Source of the DNA: CAVPWP01 sp050789285
GTDB taxonomy: Bacteria; Pseudomonadota; Alphaproteobacteria; Rhodobacterales; Rhodobacteraceae
Direction of reading: 5' to 3'
Assembly (NCBI RefSeq): GCF_050789285.1
Contig: NZ_JBOUVX010000002.1
Coordinates: forward strand, 806,001 to 870,000
DNA: 64,000 nt
Shown here: positions 1-8,414 of the stretch, in pieces
How positions within the stretch are numbered: position 1 is the stretch's first letter
Layout of the letters: every line of letters begins with the position of its first letter
Made by a program: the position numbers and the translations under genes
Notes under the pieces: generated by a model
Seen by the model: the letters and a program-made list of their open reading frames with translations, nothing else
The model's database searches: none
Told to the model about the DNA's origin: nothing

Positions 1-456
1 GCCGTGCCACGCCCGCATGTCGCGCAAGGTCACCGCCTTGATCGCTGTCGGTCCGGCGGGCCGTTCGTCTGCCCGGCGAAAGCGACTGGCGCCCAGATTG
101 TTCGAACGAGAGCCTTCCAACTCGGCGAAGCCGTTGCGCGGGCCTAGGGCGACGCTCGCGATCCCGTAGGCGGCCTTCTTGTTTGCGGCCAGGTTGCTTG
201 CAAGAAGCGGAACCACGTCGGGGTTTGCCTCGATCGCAAGCACCTTCACCGGAGACCTGGCCTGAACGCCAAGCGAGAACGTTCCAAGATAGGCCCCGCC
301 GTCCCAGAGGAAATCGGTGGGCCGGAGGAGAGTGCTTACGAAATCGGTTTCCGAAGCGCACCAGCTGCCAAATCGTTCAAGGCTGCGCCCGATCAGATCC
401 GATGCGGTGTCGGTCACCCGCATCTCGCCGTAGGCGGTCTGAACGACGGACGCCAC
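1..456 (-). CDS. FkbM-family methyltransferase (3' end outside window)
   Basis: Read on the minus strand from a GTG at 456, the frame stays open for 152 codons to the left edge, so the C-terminus is missing. The product shows a Rossmann methyltransferase start: DGGAYLGTFSLG at about residues 53-64 resembles the glycine-rich SAM loop, and AIEANPD at about 74-80 resembles the acidic ribose-binding strand end of FkbM proteins. These enzymes O-methylate sugars or peptides. The GTG directly abuts the TGA of the upstream glycosyltransferase, which indicates translational coupling and suggests a glycan substrate. The family is fairly secure; the substrate is inference. Confidence 0.72.
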   Translation of the reverse strand, partial: MASVVQTAYGEMRVTDTASDLIGRSLERFGSWCASETDFVSTLLRPTDFLWDGGAYLGTFSLGVQARSPVKVLAIEANPDVVPLLASNLAANKKAAYGIASVALGPRNGFAELEGSRSNNLGASRFRRADERPAGPTAIKAVTLRDMRAWHG

Positions 457-1497
457 TCACCTGTCCTCCAGCTCGAAGGGGCGCGCCGTGAACCAGGCCT
501 GAAGCGAATTCGCACCCGATCGGAAGGGGTCGGGGAAGGCGGCACGAAGATCTGTTCGTTCACGATAGAGCCGTCTCATGGTATCCACGATCGGCGCGCC
601 GTCCTCGAAGGTCGCGTATGCCCACCAACCCTCGGGTATCCGGGGGTCCTGGTATCGCTCGAGCGCCAATCGATACCAGGACCAAAGCTCGAAAACCGCG
701 AGGTTCCCGGCGGCGTACCGCTCGGTCATCTGGTCGCCGGGCCCGCCAATCTTGGTGAAGTGATAGAAGCCGAGGGGCGCGTCGTTCACGGTGATCTCGC
801 CAGAGGCCAGGATGTTGATGTGTCTTTGGCTGATGTTCCAGCTTGCCACATTCATGCCGGGGTGTCGCAAGATGCCGACCCCTTCGAAGTAGCAGGGGGC
901 AAGGTTGAACCATTTCTGATCGACGAAGACCCCGATATCCAGCCGGTCATGGCACCAGCGCTCAAGCCGGTCTGACCACCAGTCCACGACCGCCCGCGCG
1001 CTATCGTCATTAGTCAGGCCAAGGAAACCAAGATTGAACGTGCCATAGTGCAGGGACGCCACTTCATTGTCGCGAATGGCGATGTCGTCGGTTTCCGGCG
1101 TGAGCTGGTGCGGCGTCAGAACGGTCGAATGCTCGTCGAGGGCATCGAGGATTGGCGTCAGATCCGAGAAGACCGCGATGTCGGGATCGAAGTAGATCAG
1201 CTTATCGCAGGTTCCCGAGTCGAGAATCATCTGCGCGGCGCGCCCCTTAACGGCCGTGCAGATCTCGACCACGTTGTGCTGGAAGAACCACGCCTCCCCC
1301 AGATCCTGAAACAGATCTTTGGCCCATACGACATGGTCGAAGTCTTCGCCCGGGACCAAGGTGAAATGTTCTGGCGGAAGATCCGTGACGACAGCCCAGA
1401 TCGTCCAGTCCGGGTGGTGTTTGCGAATGCTCGCCGCAAGGACGCGCGCCCGACTGAGGTACGACAGAGAAAAGCTGGTGTAGCAGTGGACTGTCAT
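457..1497 (-). CDS. GT-A type glycosyltransferase
   Basis: A 346-residue protein starting MTVHCYTS. The GT-A signature is visible: an N-terminal strand followed by SYLSRARVLAASI, then LIYFDPDIAVF near residue 93 with a DPD metal-binding motif that would hold the nucleotide-sugar. The frame is open further upstream, but the ATG at 1497 overlaps the stop of the preceding gene as ATGA, so that start is preferred. It lies between a GT4-type enzyme and an FkbM methyltransferase in one minus-strand operon. This suggests sugar transfer during surface polysaccharide assembly. Donor and acceptor cannot be read from the sequence. Confidence 0.75.
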   Translation of the reverse strand: MTVHCYTSFSLSYLSRARVLAASIRKHHPDWTIWAVVTDLPPEHFTLVPGEDFDHVVWAKDLFQDLGEAWFFQHNVVEICTAVKGRAAQMILDSGTCDKLIYFDPDIAVFSDLTPILDALDEHSTVLTPHQLTPETDDIAIRDNEVASLHYGTFNLGFLGLTNDDSARAVVDWWSDRLERWCHDRLDIGVFVDQKWFNLAPCYFEGVGILRHPGMNVASWNISQRHINILASGEITVNDAPLGFYHFTKIGGPGDQMTERYAAGNLAVFELWSWYRLALERYQDPRIPEGWWAYATFEDGAPIVDTMRRLYRERTDLRAAFPDPFRSGANSLQAWFTARPFELEDR

Positions 1498-3485
1498 GAG
1501 CGCTTGGCTCCGGCAAGGACGAGGTCGGCCGAAGCGCCGGAATAGATCAGGCCAGAGAGCTTTCGCTTCGCACGGCGAGCGTCGGCAAGGGCGGCGATCT
1601 CGCCCGACAGGACTTCGCGGATCAGCGCCTCCGTATCGGGCAGGACGAAGACCCTGGGGTCCTGTCCGGCAAGGTTCGCGACGTTTCCCGACACCGCCGA
1701 CGTGACCACAAGCGCGTCGGCGGCCAATGCCTCGTGGGTGGTGAAGCTGAACGTCTCGGGCCATCCGGCCCAATGCACGACGATGTCGATTGCGGAAGTC
1801 CACATCGCCAAGGTCGCGGCGTCTGGCCGCTCTGGCGATACCTCCACGTGGTGCGCAACGATGCCCCTCTGGACGATATCCGCCGACCCGAAATAGTGGA
1901 ACTCGACACCGCTTGACCGGCCTTTTTGCGCCAGTTCGCAAAACGTGTCCCAGCCCTTGTGATCGGCCGGCCACCCGAGGAACGCGATACGCAGACGCGG
2001 ACTGTCGTCTGGTGGCGGGGGCGGTTGATCCGTCGTCGGTTCAAGCGTTGCGAGGGGATGCACGATCTCGCCCGTCCGCGGCAGGTCGGCCCTGGACCGC
2101 CAGAAATCCAGCTGGAACGACGACGGTGCGACCGCAAGGGGACGCATCGCGCTGAAGAAGCCGGCCATCCGGTCAAGGTGGGTGGCGCGAGTCTCGCCGT
2201 AAATGCAGATGCCGCATGCCGGCGACGCCGGGTCGGGCGCGCCGCAGTAGGCCACGGTGTTTCGCTGAAGCGTAAAGCTTTCGCACAGGGTGAAATGGTC
2301 ATGCAGCCAGAACAGCACCTGCTGGGGTGCGAAGCCTTCCAGAAACGCCGAGAGGGCTTCGGGTTCGTGGCCAAGAAGCGAATGCACCGCCACAGAGATG
2401 GGGTATTGGGGGGGCGTCCTGGCGGCGATCACCTTGCCAAGATCGTCAAGGCGGACCGGTCCGATCTCTTCGCCCTGGGCATGAAGCACCATGAGGCCGT
2501 CGCTTTCCCGGTCGGCAAGGGTCGGAAGCGGTTGCCACGGATGGATCGCCAGATGCCCCATGCCGTGATCGAGCATCTTCCGTTCCTCAAGCCGCACGCA
2601 AAGCTGAATCCCGCCTGCGACTTGGCGGAAATGGTCGTGACAGATGCTCAGCAGCACCTGGTCGGCCCTGAGTGCCGCCAGAACACGGGCGTCTCCTGAA
2701 AGGTCATCGACCGAAAGCGCTTCGGGATAGGCGTCCTTCCTTGTCCAGCTTGCCTTGATTGCCTCGAGCGACCGCAGATTCCGAAGCCGCTCGACCCTCA
2801 TGCCCCCGACGGCCCTTGGAAGCCTGCGTTCGGCCCGCCCCGCGACGACGTAATGCCAGTAGGGGTTCAGCCCCCTCTCGCGCACATCGGCGTTCATGCT
2901 CAGATAGTGCTGGGTCGAGAAGTTCGGATGTGGGTCAAGACCCTCTTTCCATCCCGTTTCGACGTAATGGCGCAACGGATCTTCGGGGATGGGGGAAGTC
3001 TCGAACTGGCGCACATAGAAGGCGACATCGAAATGCGGCGCGAGGGCCCCGGCGATGCTGTCCTCGGTTGGTTGCGTGGAAGGGGTCACGCGTGATCCGG
3101 CCGGGGGCTCGACCTCCGTTACCACGAACGAAGACAGGACGGCCCCTGTGTCGCTGGCGATCAATTCGATCGCGCAGCCCTTGGGCAGGTCGCCGGTCTC
3201 GATGCAAAACCCATGGCGCCCTTCGCCGATGCCGGCATCCAGCAGATCGCCCCGAAAGAGATCGGCGACCGTTCCCCTGATCAGGGGTTCCCCATCGACC
3301 CGCAGATCCACGGCGATCGGATCTTGCGAGTTATGCTGTGCGGCCCATCCTTCGACCTTTCCATCCCGATAACGGTCGATATGGCCATGACATCGCCGTC
3401 GGGAATTAAGCAGGTTGCCGATTCCCCAGAGAACTTCGGTTCTTCGCAACAGGTGATCCTCTCGCCGGTGCGCCGGATCGCGCAT
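1494..3485 (-). CDS. multidomain GT4-type glycosyltransferase
   Basis: About 663 residues. The N-terminal part (about residues 35-120) carries a GHIDRYRDGKVEGWA motif typical of a beta-rich accessory domain found in front of glycosyltransferases. Residues about 145-220 contain two copies of the FDVAFYVRQF / HYVETGWKEG type repeat often seen in alphaproteobacterial glycosyltransferases. The C-terminal half has a GT-B donor domain with RIAFLGWPADHKGW and WPETFSFTTHEALAAD, where the Glu of the THE motif corresponds to the GT4 EX7E region. Start is uncertain: ATG at 3485 or TTG at 3488, and no clear ribosome binding site is seen. It is the first gene of the operon running to the left edge. Confidence 0.7.
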   Translation of the reverse strand: MRDPAHRREDHLLRRTEVLWGIGNLLNSRRRCHGHIDRYRDGKVEGWAAQHNSQDPIAVDLRVDGEPLIRGTVADLFRGDLLDAGIGEGRHGFCIETGDLPKGCAIELIASDTGAVLSSFVVTEVEPPAGSRVTPSTQPTEDSIAGALAPHFDVAFYVRQFETSPIPEDPLRHYVETGWKEGLDPHPNFSTQHYLSMNADVRERGLNPYWHYVVAGRAERRLPRAVGGMRVERLRNLRSLEAIKASWTRKDAYPEALSVDDLSGDARVLAALRADQVLLSICHDHFRQVAGGIQLCVRLEERKMLDHGMGHLAIHPWQPLPTLADRESDGLMVLHAQGEEIGPVRLDDLGKVIAARTPPQYPISVAVHSLLGHEPEALSAFLEGFAPQQVLFWLHDHFTLCESFTLQRNTVAYCGAPDPASPACGICIYGETRATHLDRMAGFFSAMRPLAVAPSSFQLDFWRSRADLPRTGEIVHPLATLEPTTDQPPPPPDDSPRLRIAFLGWPADHKGWDTFCELAQKGRSSGVEFHYFGSADIVQRGIVAHHVEVSPERPDAATLAMWTSAIDIVVHWAGWPETFSFTTHEALAADALVVTSAVSGNVANLAGQDPRVFVLPDTEALIREVLSGEIAALADARRAKRKLSGLIYSGASADLVLAGAKRS

Positions 3486-3658
3486 CAATCGCTTTGGCCA
3501 TAGTGCTAAAGCAAGCCCTGAACGGCAAGCAAGGGACGCCCTTCAGCGCAGGGTTTCCACAGGCTGGCTGAAGTTCTCGGGGCCTTTGCCACGATTGGGC
3601 ACTGGCCCCCGGGGGGATTGCCCTGGTTTCGCTTCCAGCCAATGGTCCCCGGCAACAG

Positions 3659-3688
3659 AAAAACCGCCGGGCCCTGGGCCCGGCGGTT
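3659..3688 (-). terminator. Rho-independent terminator of the RTX gene
   Basis: A near-perfect GC-rich inverted repeat has 13-base arms at 3662-3674 and 3676-3688. On the minus strand it is followed by a run of five T. It sits 49 bases after the stop of the RTX gene and before the glycosyltransferase operon, so it should separate the two transcription units. Confidence 0.85.
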
Positions 3689-3736
3689 CGGTTTCTGCGG
3701 GTGTCTGACTTGTCGGCCAATCCCGGTGGAAGCGGG

Positions 3737-6700
3737 CTAGGCGAACTGGAAATCTCCGGCGCCCAGATCGACCGCATCGATATTGGCAAGCCAAAGCACA
3801 TCGAGACCCGGCGTGACGAGCGTGATCCGGGTGTCGGTCCCCGCCTGTTCGATCGTGAGATCGCCCAGCGAAGCGACGCCCGAATGAAGTGTGAAGTCGA
3901 GTGTGTCCTCGCCAATCGTGAAGTCCTTCACGACGTCGTTGGCCCAGTCATCGTCGAAGACGAAGACATCGGCGCCGCCGCCGCCCAGAAGGAAGTCGTC
4001 GCCGTCACCGCCGGAAAGCGTGTCGTTGCCGGTATCGCCGATCAGCGCGTCGTTGCCCGCGCCGCCGAAGACGGAATCGTTCCCGTCGCCGGCATAGAAC
4101 GTGTCGCCGGAACTGCCGCCGCTCAGCGTGTCGTCGCCCGCGCGCCCGTCCATGATCAGGCTTGCGGCGCTGCCGGTCGCGTCGATCGCGTCGTTCCCGG
4201 TGAAGCCGTTCACCCGCTCGACCCCGACCCATGTGCCGATCGACAGCGACACGCCGGCCGCGTTGTTGATCTGCGCCTTGTCGAAACCGGTGCCGCCGTC
4301 CTGCACCACGTCGCCCGACTGGCCGATGAAGAAGGTATCATCGCCGGCACCGCCGTCGAAGGTATCGTCGCCGGTGCCGCCCAGCATCTGGTCCGCACCG
4401 TCACCGCCCGACAGGAAATCGTTCCCGGCGCCGCCCAGAAGCGTGTCGTTCAGCGCGCCGCCGATCAGCGAGTCGTCGCCATTCTCGCCCGACAGGACCC
4501 AAGCCGTGGATGCCCCCGAGGCGTCAAGGGTATCGTTCCCCTCGTAGCCGTTGAGGCGTTCGATCCCGCTCCAGCCGGAAACATCGATGGCCACGCCCGT
4601 GGTCAGGGTCACGAAGGCCTCATCGAAGCCGACCGTGCCTGTGTCCTGCAGGGTATCCAGGGCGTCGGCAAGGAAGTAGCGGTCAGAGTTGTCACCACCA
4701 TCGAGCGTGTCGGCGCCAGTGTCGCCGTAAAGCGTATCGAGGCCGCCGCTTCCCAGGATCAGGTCGTCGTCGCTGCCGCCGAAGATCAGGTCGTTGTCTG
4801 CGTCGCCGAGAAGGGTGTCGTTGCCCTGCAGGCCATAGAGCGTGTCGTTGCCGGCAAGACCCGAGATGCTGTCCATCCCGGCCGTGCCGACAAGCAGATC
4901 ATCCCCCGGCGTCCCGTCGATCACGTTCACGGGCGGGGTGTCGGCCGGCATCGGGTTCGAAACGAAGAAGCTGTCGAGCAGGCTCAGGCCTTCTCCTGCC
5001 TCGATCGTGCCGTCGCCGTCGGTGTCAAGCTCGGCCGCCTTGCCCTCAAGGGTGGCCACAAGCGCGCCGTCGACGGACACGGTCACGTCGTCGTCGATCA
5101 CCGCCTGCGTGATGAGGGCCGCAGATGCCGGGTCTTCCGCGTCGAACCCGCGAAGGGCGTCGAAGCCGATGAGCCCCAGCTTGTCGAGTCCGACCTCGAA
5201 GTCGGTAATCACGCTCGCCGTGACCACGTTCGTCAGCGAGGTGCCGTAGGACAGCACGAAAAGGTCAGCCCCACCGAGGCCAGTGAAGGTGTTGTTGCCG
5301 ATGCCGACAAGGTAGTCCGAGCCTGCCGTTCCGGTGATCGCGGCACCCGCCGCATGGAACGGGATCTCTTCGTAGTCCATCACCAGTTCGGCGCTGTAGA
5401 TCGTGGCCGGCTTGATATCGCCCTTGAGGTAGACGGCCACGTCGAAGTTGTTGGTCAGGTTCAGCCCGTTGACCGACACGTCGCCGGCGTTGTTCTGCCA
5501 TCCGGCGCTGATCGACAGGGGCGAGATCTCGGTCGCCCAGTCAAGCATGTTCAGAACCGTCTGCGTCTCCAGCCCCACTTCGTACTTCACCTCGTCCTGC
5601 TGCGGCGGGGGCGGCAGGCTGGGATCGACGGGGATGACCACGCTGGGCAGATCCTGCCCATACTTGTCGGGCTGCAGGCGCCAGCGCGGGCCGGTGTCAT
5701 AGTCCGTACCGTCCTCGTTCAGGTCGGGCTCGAACGGCTCGCGGTCCATCGTCGTGAACCAGGCGTTCGTATAGCCCGCAAGCGTCGAGGCATCGACAAG
5801 CCCAAGCGCGGCGGCGTCTGAAGCGGCGGCCTGATCGGCCAGCCAGTCGTCGCGCAGGATCGTGCCGGCCTCGTAAAGCGTTCCGTCACCGGCATAATAG
5901 TCGGCCGTCGACACCCAGACCTCGCGCGGGCCGTTCCCGTCCTCGTTGTAGTCGGGAACGATCGCATAGGTCGGCAGCGTCCCGATCGCGGATTCGTTCT
6001 CGAAGTCCTCGGGCCGCACCTGGTCGTTGGGGTTGTTCGTGATCGTGTGATGCACGACGAGTTCGGCCGACGTGATCTGGAAGAGCTTGGTCAGGTTGTC
6101 GGGGTTGACCTCGGTCCATTCGTCCGGCAGTGGCAGTTCCGCTTCGAGACGGATGTCGTTCGGCCGCTTGATCGTATTGCCCCAGCGATACAGCAGCTTG
6201 CCGTCATCCTTCATCGTCACCGAGTAGTCGGTGCTGTAGGCGATGTCGTAGGCGATGGTGCTTTCGTTGGGGTTCAGCAGGTCACGGATGTCGAGGATGC
6301 CGTCACCGTTCTTGTCGACGACGCCATAGGTTTCGGGATCGGCCAGAAGGTCTGCGACATACAACCCGTTCCAGTCGGGGTTCTGGCTGAGAAGGATGAG
6401 GTTGTCGTCCAGCGCATAGTCCGCGTCCGGGTCGCCGGGATACTTGGCGTCCGACAGGACATTCTGCATGACGGTGTAATGCTCGGTCGAGGCCTTGACG
6501 GTGTTGCCGCCGATGCCGGCCAGCCACGTGCCAAGAACGGCGGGCGTCTTGAAGGTATCTGTCGGCGAATCCGACAGGACAAGGCCCACCTGTTCGCCGC
6601 CGATGATCAGATCGCCGGCCCAGCCTTCGGCATAGTCCCCGTCGAGTTCCTTTGGGGTGGCTGCGTTGAAATCATCGACATAGAAACCGAATTCGCTGTC

Positions 6701-6919
6701 GATCGGATAAAGGGTGACACCGTCCTTCGTCGTCTTGGTGCCGTTCGCCCCGGTCGTGTCGAAGACCGACGTCGGGTCCGCGATCTGTCCGACCGTGTCG
6801 CCATTGAAGGTGACGGTTATGTCTGCCGTGTTGAAAATGTGCTTCGACGTGAACAGGGGGTCCGTGTTCAGCGGCTCGTCCCAGTCCATCGCGTTCTCTG
6901 GATTGATCGGTGTAGCCAT
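3737..6919 (-). CDS. secreted RTX calcium-binding protein
   Basis: A 1060-residue acidic protein. The start at 6919 is set by a GGAGGG ribosome binding site six bases upstream; the longer open frame has no such support. Residues 1-530 match no family I recognise but contain EF-hand-like loops such as DKNGDGILD (about 203). Another, DTDGDGTIE, lies at about 636. From about 530 on there is a serralysin-like GTAGSDYLVG unit, then RTX nonapeptides (GGAGNDTL type) from about 665. Two copies of a WxGxERxNGxxGND module sit at about 790 and 906. The C-terminal 50 residues fit a type I secretion signal. No HExxH protease motif is present. The HlyD/ABC pair at 12326-15366 is the likely exporter. A role in biofilm or matrix is inference. 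Confidence 0.85.
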   Translation of the reverse strand: MATPINPENAMDWDEPLNTDPLFTSKHIFNTADITVTFNGDTVGQIADPTSVFDTTGANGTKTTKDGVTLYPIDSEFGFYVDDFNAATPKELDGDYAEGWAGDLIIGGEQVGLVLSDSPTDTFKTPAVLGTWLAGIGGNTVKASTEHYTVMQNVLSDAKYPGDPDADYALDDNLILLSQNPDWNGLYVADLLADPETYGVVDKNGDGILDIRDLLNPNESTIAYDIAYSTDYSVTMKDDGKLLYRWGNTIKRPNDIRLEAELPLPDEWTEVNPDNLTKLFQITSAELVVHHTITNNPNDQVRPEDFENESAIGTLPTYAIVPDYNEDGNGPREVWVSTADYYAGDGTLYEAGTILRDDWLADQAAASDAAALGLVDASTLAGYTNAWFTTMDREPFEPDLNEDGTDYDTGPRWRLQPDKYGQDLPSVVIPVDPSLPPPPQQDEVKYEVGLETQTVLNMLDWATEISPLSISAGWQNNAGDVSVNGLNLTNNFDVAVYLKGDIKPATIYSAELVMDYEEIPFHAAGAAITGTAGSDYLVGIGNNTFTGLGGADLFVLSYGTSLTNVVTASVITDFEVGLDKLGLIGFDALRGFDAEDPASAALITQAVIDDDVTVSVDGALVATLEGKAAELDTDGDGTIEAGEGLSLLDSFFVSNPMPADTPPVNVIDGTPGDDLLVGTAGMDSISGLAGNDTLYGLQGNDTLLGDADNDLIFGGSDDDLILGSGGLDTLYGDTGADTLDGGDNSDRYFLADALDTLQDTGTVGFDEAFVTLTTGVAIDVSGWSGIERLNGYEGNDTLDASGASTAWVLSGENGDDSLIGGALNDTLLGGAGNDFLSGGDGADQMLGGTGDDTFDGGAGDDTFFIGQSGDVVQDGGTGFDKAQINNAAGVSLSIGTWVGVERVNGFTGNDAIDATGSAASLIMDGRAGDDTLSGGSSGDTFYAGDGNDSVFGGAGNDALIGDTGNDTLSGGDGDDFLLGGGGADVFVFDDDWANDVVKDFTIGEDTLDFTLHSGVASLGDLTIEQAGTDTRITLVTPGLDVLWLANIDAVDLGAGDFQFA

Positions 6920-7183
6920 TGCTACCCTCCTTCTCATGCAAGCGGCGCCGACTGCGAGAGGAGTCAGGGCAAGGAAAACCCGTTGCCGAACGGCGATGCC
7001 GTCGGTCGCGCTCTCCCTCCCTTTTCTGCAGTTCCGGCTGTCGCAAGGGCGTCGTCTGCCGCCTCTTGCTTGCCGTACTCCTCTCGAACCCTCGCCTGTT
7101 CCACCATGTGCCGGGGCGGATACGTCTCTTGTTGATCCCCCGCCCGCAAAGCTCGACCGGTGGGTGTCCACGCCCAACAGATG

Positions 7184-7226
7184 CAATAATGCGTATTATT
7201 GATTTTCAAAAATTGACGTATGTCAA
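7184..7226. promoter_or_regulatory. paired palindromes and candidate promoter upstream of the RTX gene
   Basis: Two perfect inverted repeats lie 11 bases apart in an AT-rich patch. One is CAATAAT-gcgt-ATTATTG at 7184-7201, the other TTGAC-gtat-GTCAA at 7213-7226. On the minus strand the second palindrome contains TTGACA, and 17 bases further is ATCAAT, a possible -35/-10 pair firing toward the RTX gene with a leader of about 270 bases. The sites look like operators for a dimeric regulator. The rest of the 448-base gap (6920-7367) holds an AT-rich patch at about 7299-7318, probably the promoter of the small plus-strand gene. No further gene was seen. Confidence 0.5.
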
Positions 7227-7367
7227 CGCCTTGCGTTTTTTGCAGTCTCTGCGAACTGGCCGCCCCCGTCTGGAAACGACGTAGACCTATGATGCGGAAA
7301 TTGATATGTATAAGTTTCCGTGGGGAAGGGGGTGTCCCATGGGCACTTCGAACGGAAAGGACCCCTG

Positions 7368-7628
7368 ATGAAGACAACCCTGTCGATTGCCGCCGCGATG
7401 ATCTGTGTCGCAAGCCCTGTGCTTGCCGCCCACGCCAATCCCTGGGCATCCGAAGGTGACACGGTCGACAGCCAGTTTCACGAAAGCAATCAGGCGCGCA
7501 GCGTCGATACCCCGGGCGAGGACGAGATGCGTGGCACCATGATCCGGGCCGCGCGCGGAAAACTTGACGGCTCGGTGGGTGCGCGCGGCGCGAAGGCCGT
7601 CTCATCGGCCGGGACTGGTGGCCACTGA
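7368..7628 (+). CDS. small secreted protein of unknown function
   Basis: An 86-residue protein with a clear Sec signal peptide: MKTTL start, hydrophobic core to about residue 20, and a likely cleavage near AHA-NP around residues 22-25. The mature part is about 60 residues, polar, rich in Gly, Ala, Asp and Arg, without cysteine or a recognisable domain. The ATG at 7368 has GGAAAGGA upstream, which fixes the start against the longer open frame. It lies alone between the RTX gene and a divergent lipoprotein in the exopolysaccharide locus. I do not recognise the family. Confidence 0.7.
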   Translation: MKTTLSIAAAMICVASPVLAAHANPWASEGDTVDSQFHESNQARSVDTPGEDEMRGTMIRAARGKLDGSVGARGAKAVSSAGTGGH

Positions 7629-7647
7629 GCCCCCGTCGAAAATGCAG

Positions 7648-7672
7648 GCGCCGCCAGCATGGCTGGCGGCGC
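7648..7672 (+). terminator. hairpin terminator between convergent small genes
   Basis: Perfect 11-base arms at 7648-7658 and 7662-7672 with a 3-base loop, 20 bases after the stop of the small secreted protein. There is no long T-run on the plus strand. On the minus strand the hairpin is followed by TGCATTTTC, so it may serve the lipoprotein gene from the other side too. Confidence 0.55.
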
Positions 7673-7736
7673 ATCCAGTTCTTCGAACCCGAAATCCCAT
7701 CCGACCCGAAACCGAAGCGGTCCGGAACGTAGCACG

Positions 7737-8090
7737 TCAGCCGCCCGATTGATTGCGGTTCTGATTTTCGTTGGAGTTCTGATTTTCGTTGGTGTTCTGG
7801 TTTTCGCTGGTCGTCTGCGACTGGTACTGGTTCCGGTTCTGACCTGTGCCGTCGTCGTCAGAGCCGTCATCGTCCGACCCATTCGTGTCGTCGCCGGGAA
7901 CGGTCGAGGACCCGCCGTCACCGCCCGATACCGGCACCACCGTACCGTCCGCCGCCGGCACGTAGACCACGTTGCCGTACTTGTCGTAGATCGGCTCGAC
8001 CTGCACGACCGCCGGTTCTTCCTGCTGCGCGCAGGCCGCCAACAGGACCAGCGTGGAAACGCCCGCCAGCAGTGTCGCTTTGGGTTTCAT
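7737..8090 (-). CDS. Asn/Gln-rich small lipoprotein
   Basis: A 117-residue predicted lipoprotein. The start at 8090 has GGAGGG nine bases upstream. The signal peptide ends in a lipobox, LVLLAACAQQ, with the acylated Cys at about residue 20. A short folded-looking stretch (IYDKYGNVVYVPA, about 34-46) is followed by a Gly/Ser/Asp-rich linker. The tail of about 30 residues is built almost only of N, Q, S, T and E. The tail is encoded by tandem 18-base units. It is divergent from yjbH. Such tails can stick to polysaccharide or act as spacers, but no function is assigned. Confidence 0.72.
   Translation of the reverse strand: MKPKATLLAGVSTLVLLAACAQQEEPAVVQVEPIYDKYGNVVYVPAADGTVVPVSGGDGGSSTVPGDDTNGSDDDGSDDDGTGQNRNQYQSQTTSENQNTNENQNSNENQNRNQSGG
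7759..7812 (+). repeat. three tandem 18-base units coding the Asn/Gln tail
   Basis: Units at 7759-7776, 7777-7794 and 7795-7812 share the core TTCTGATTTTCGTTGG with one to four differences. The length is a multiple of three, so copy-number change would keep the lipoprotein frame and only alter the length of its tail. Confidence 0.75.
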
Positions 8091-8414
8091 CTTTATCCCT
8101 CCGTTCCTCGTTTCTCGGCCGCGCCTCGGGACCCGGCAGATCAAGAATAATGTATAGATAAGTATATGTGAATGCTTGTCTGTTTCCGCAGTGTGCGGCC
8201 GCGGGTCCGGCGCCCTGACATGTCCGATGGGACCTGCCGCAGTTGCGCGCGGGACCCGGGGGCGCCGGGGTGCAGGGGCAATCGGGCGTCGGCGCGATTA
8301 CCACTGTTTCATCGTGCCAGATTTGCTGTTAGACTCAAAAGCATAACAAGGCCGAAGGTCCCACCAAGGGCGATCCGGCAAAAGGGCAGAGGCAGCGGGT
8401 CGGAACATCGGGCG
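8091..8414. other. divergent promoter region, lipoprotein / yjbH
   Basis: A 324-base gap between divergent genes. Bases 8140-8172 are strikingly AT-rich (ATGTATAGATAAGTATATG) compared with the surrounding DNA and probably hold the lipoprotein promoter. Bases 8310-8350 are a second AT-richer patch, probably the yjbH promoter. I could not pick hexamers with confidence. The frame of yjbH is open through the right part of the gap but lacks a supported start there. Confidence 0.4.

Noticed and set aside
3737..4930. Regularly spaced short repeats as a possible CRISPR array
   Set aside because: The repeats are imperfect, in coding frame, and translate into GGxGxD RTX nonapeptides.
3701..5821. Plus-strand frame with Val/Ala/Arg-rich repeats opposite the RTX gene
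   Set aside because: Its periodicity is only the mirror of the RTX nonapeptide coding repeats.
3737..6919. RTX protein as a serralysin-type metalloprotease or pore-forming toxin
   Set aside because: No HExxHxxGxxH motif, no hydrophobic pore region and no acyltransferase gene nearby.
7759..7812. 18-base tandem units as an intergenic regulatory repeat
   Set aside because: They lie inside the lipoprotein coding region and keep frame.
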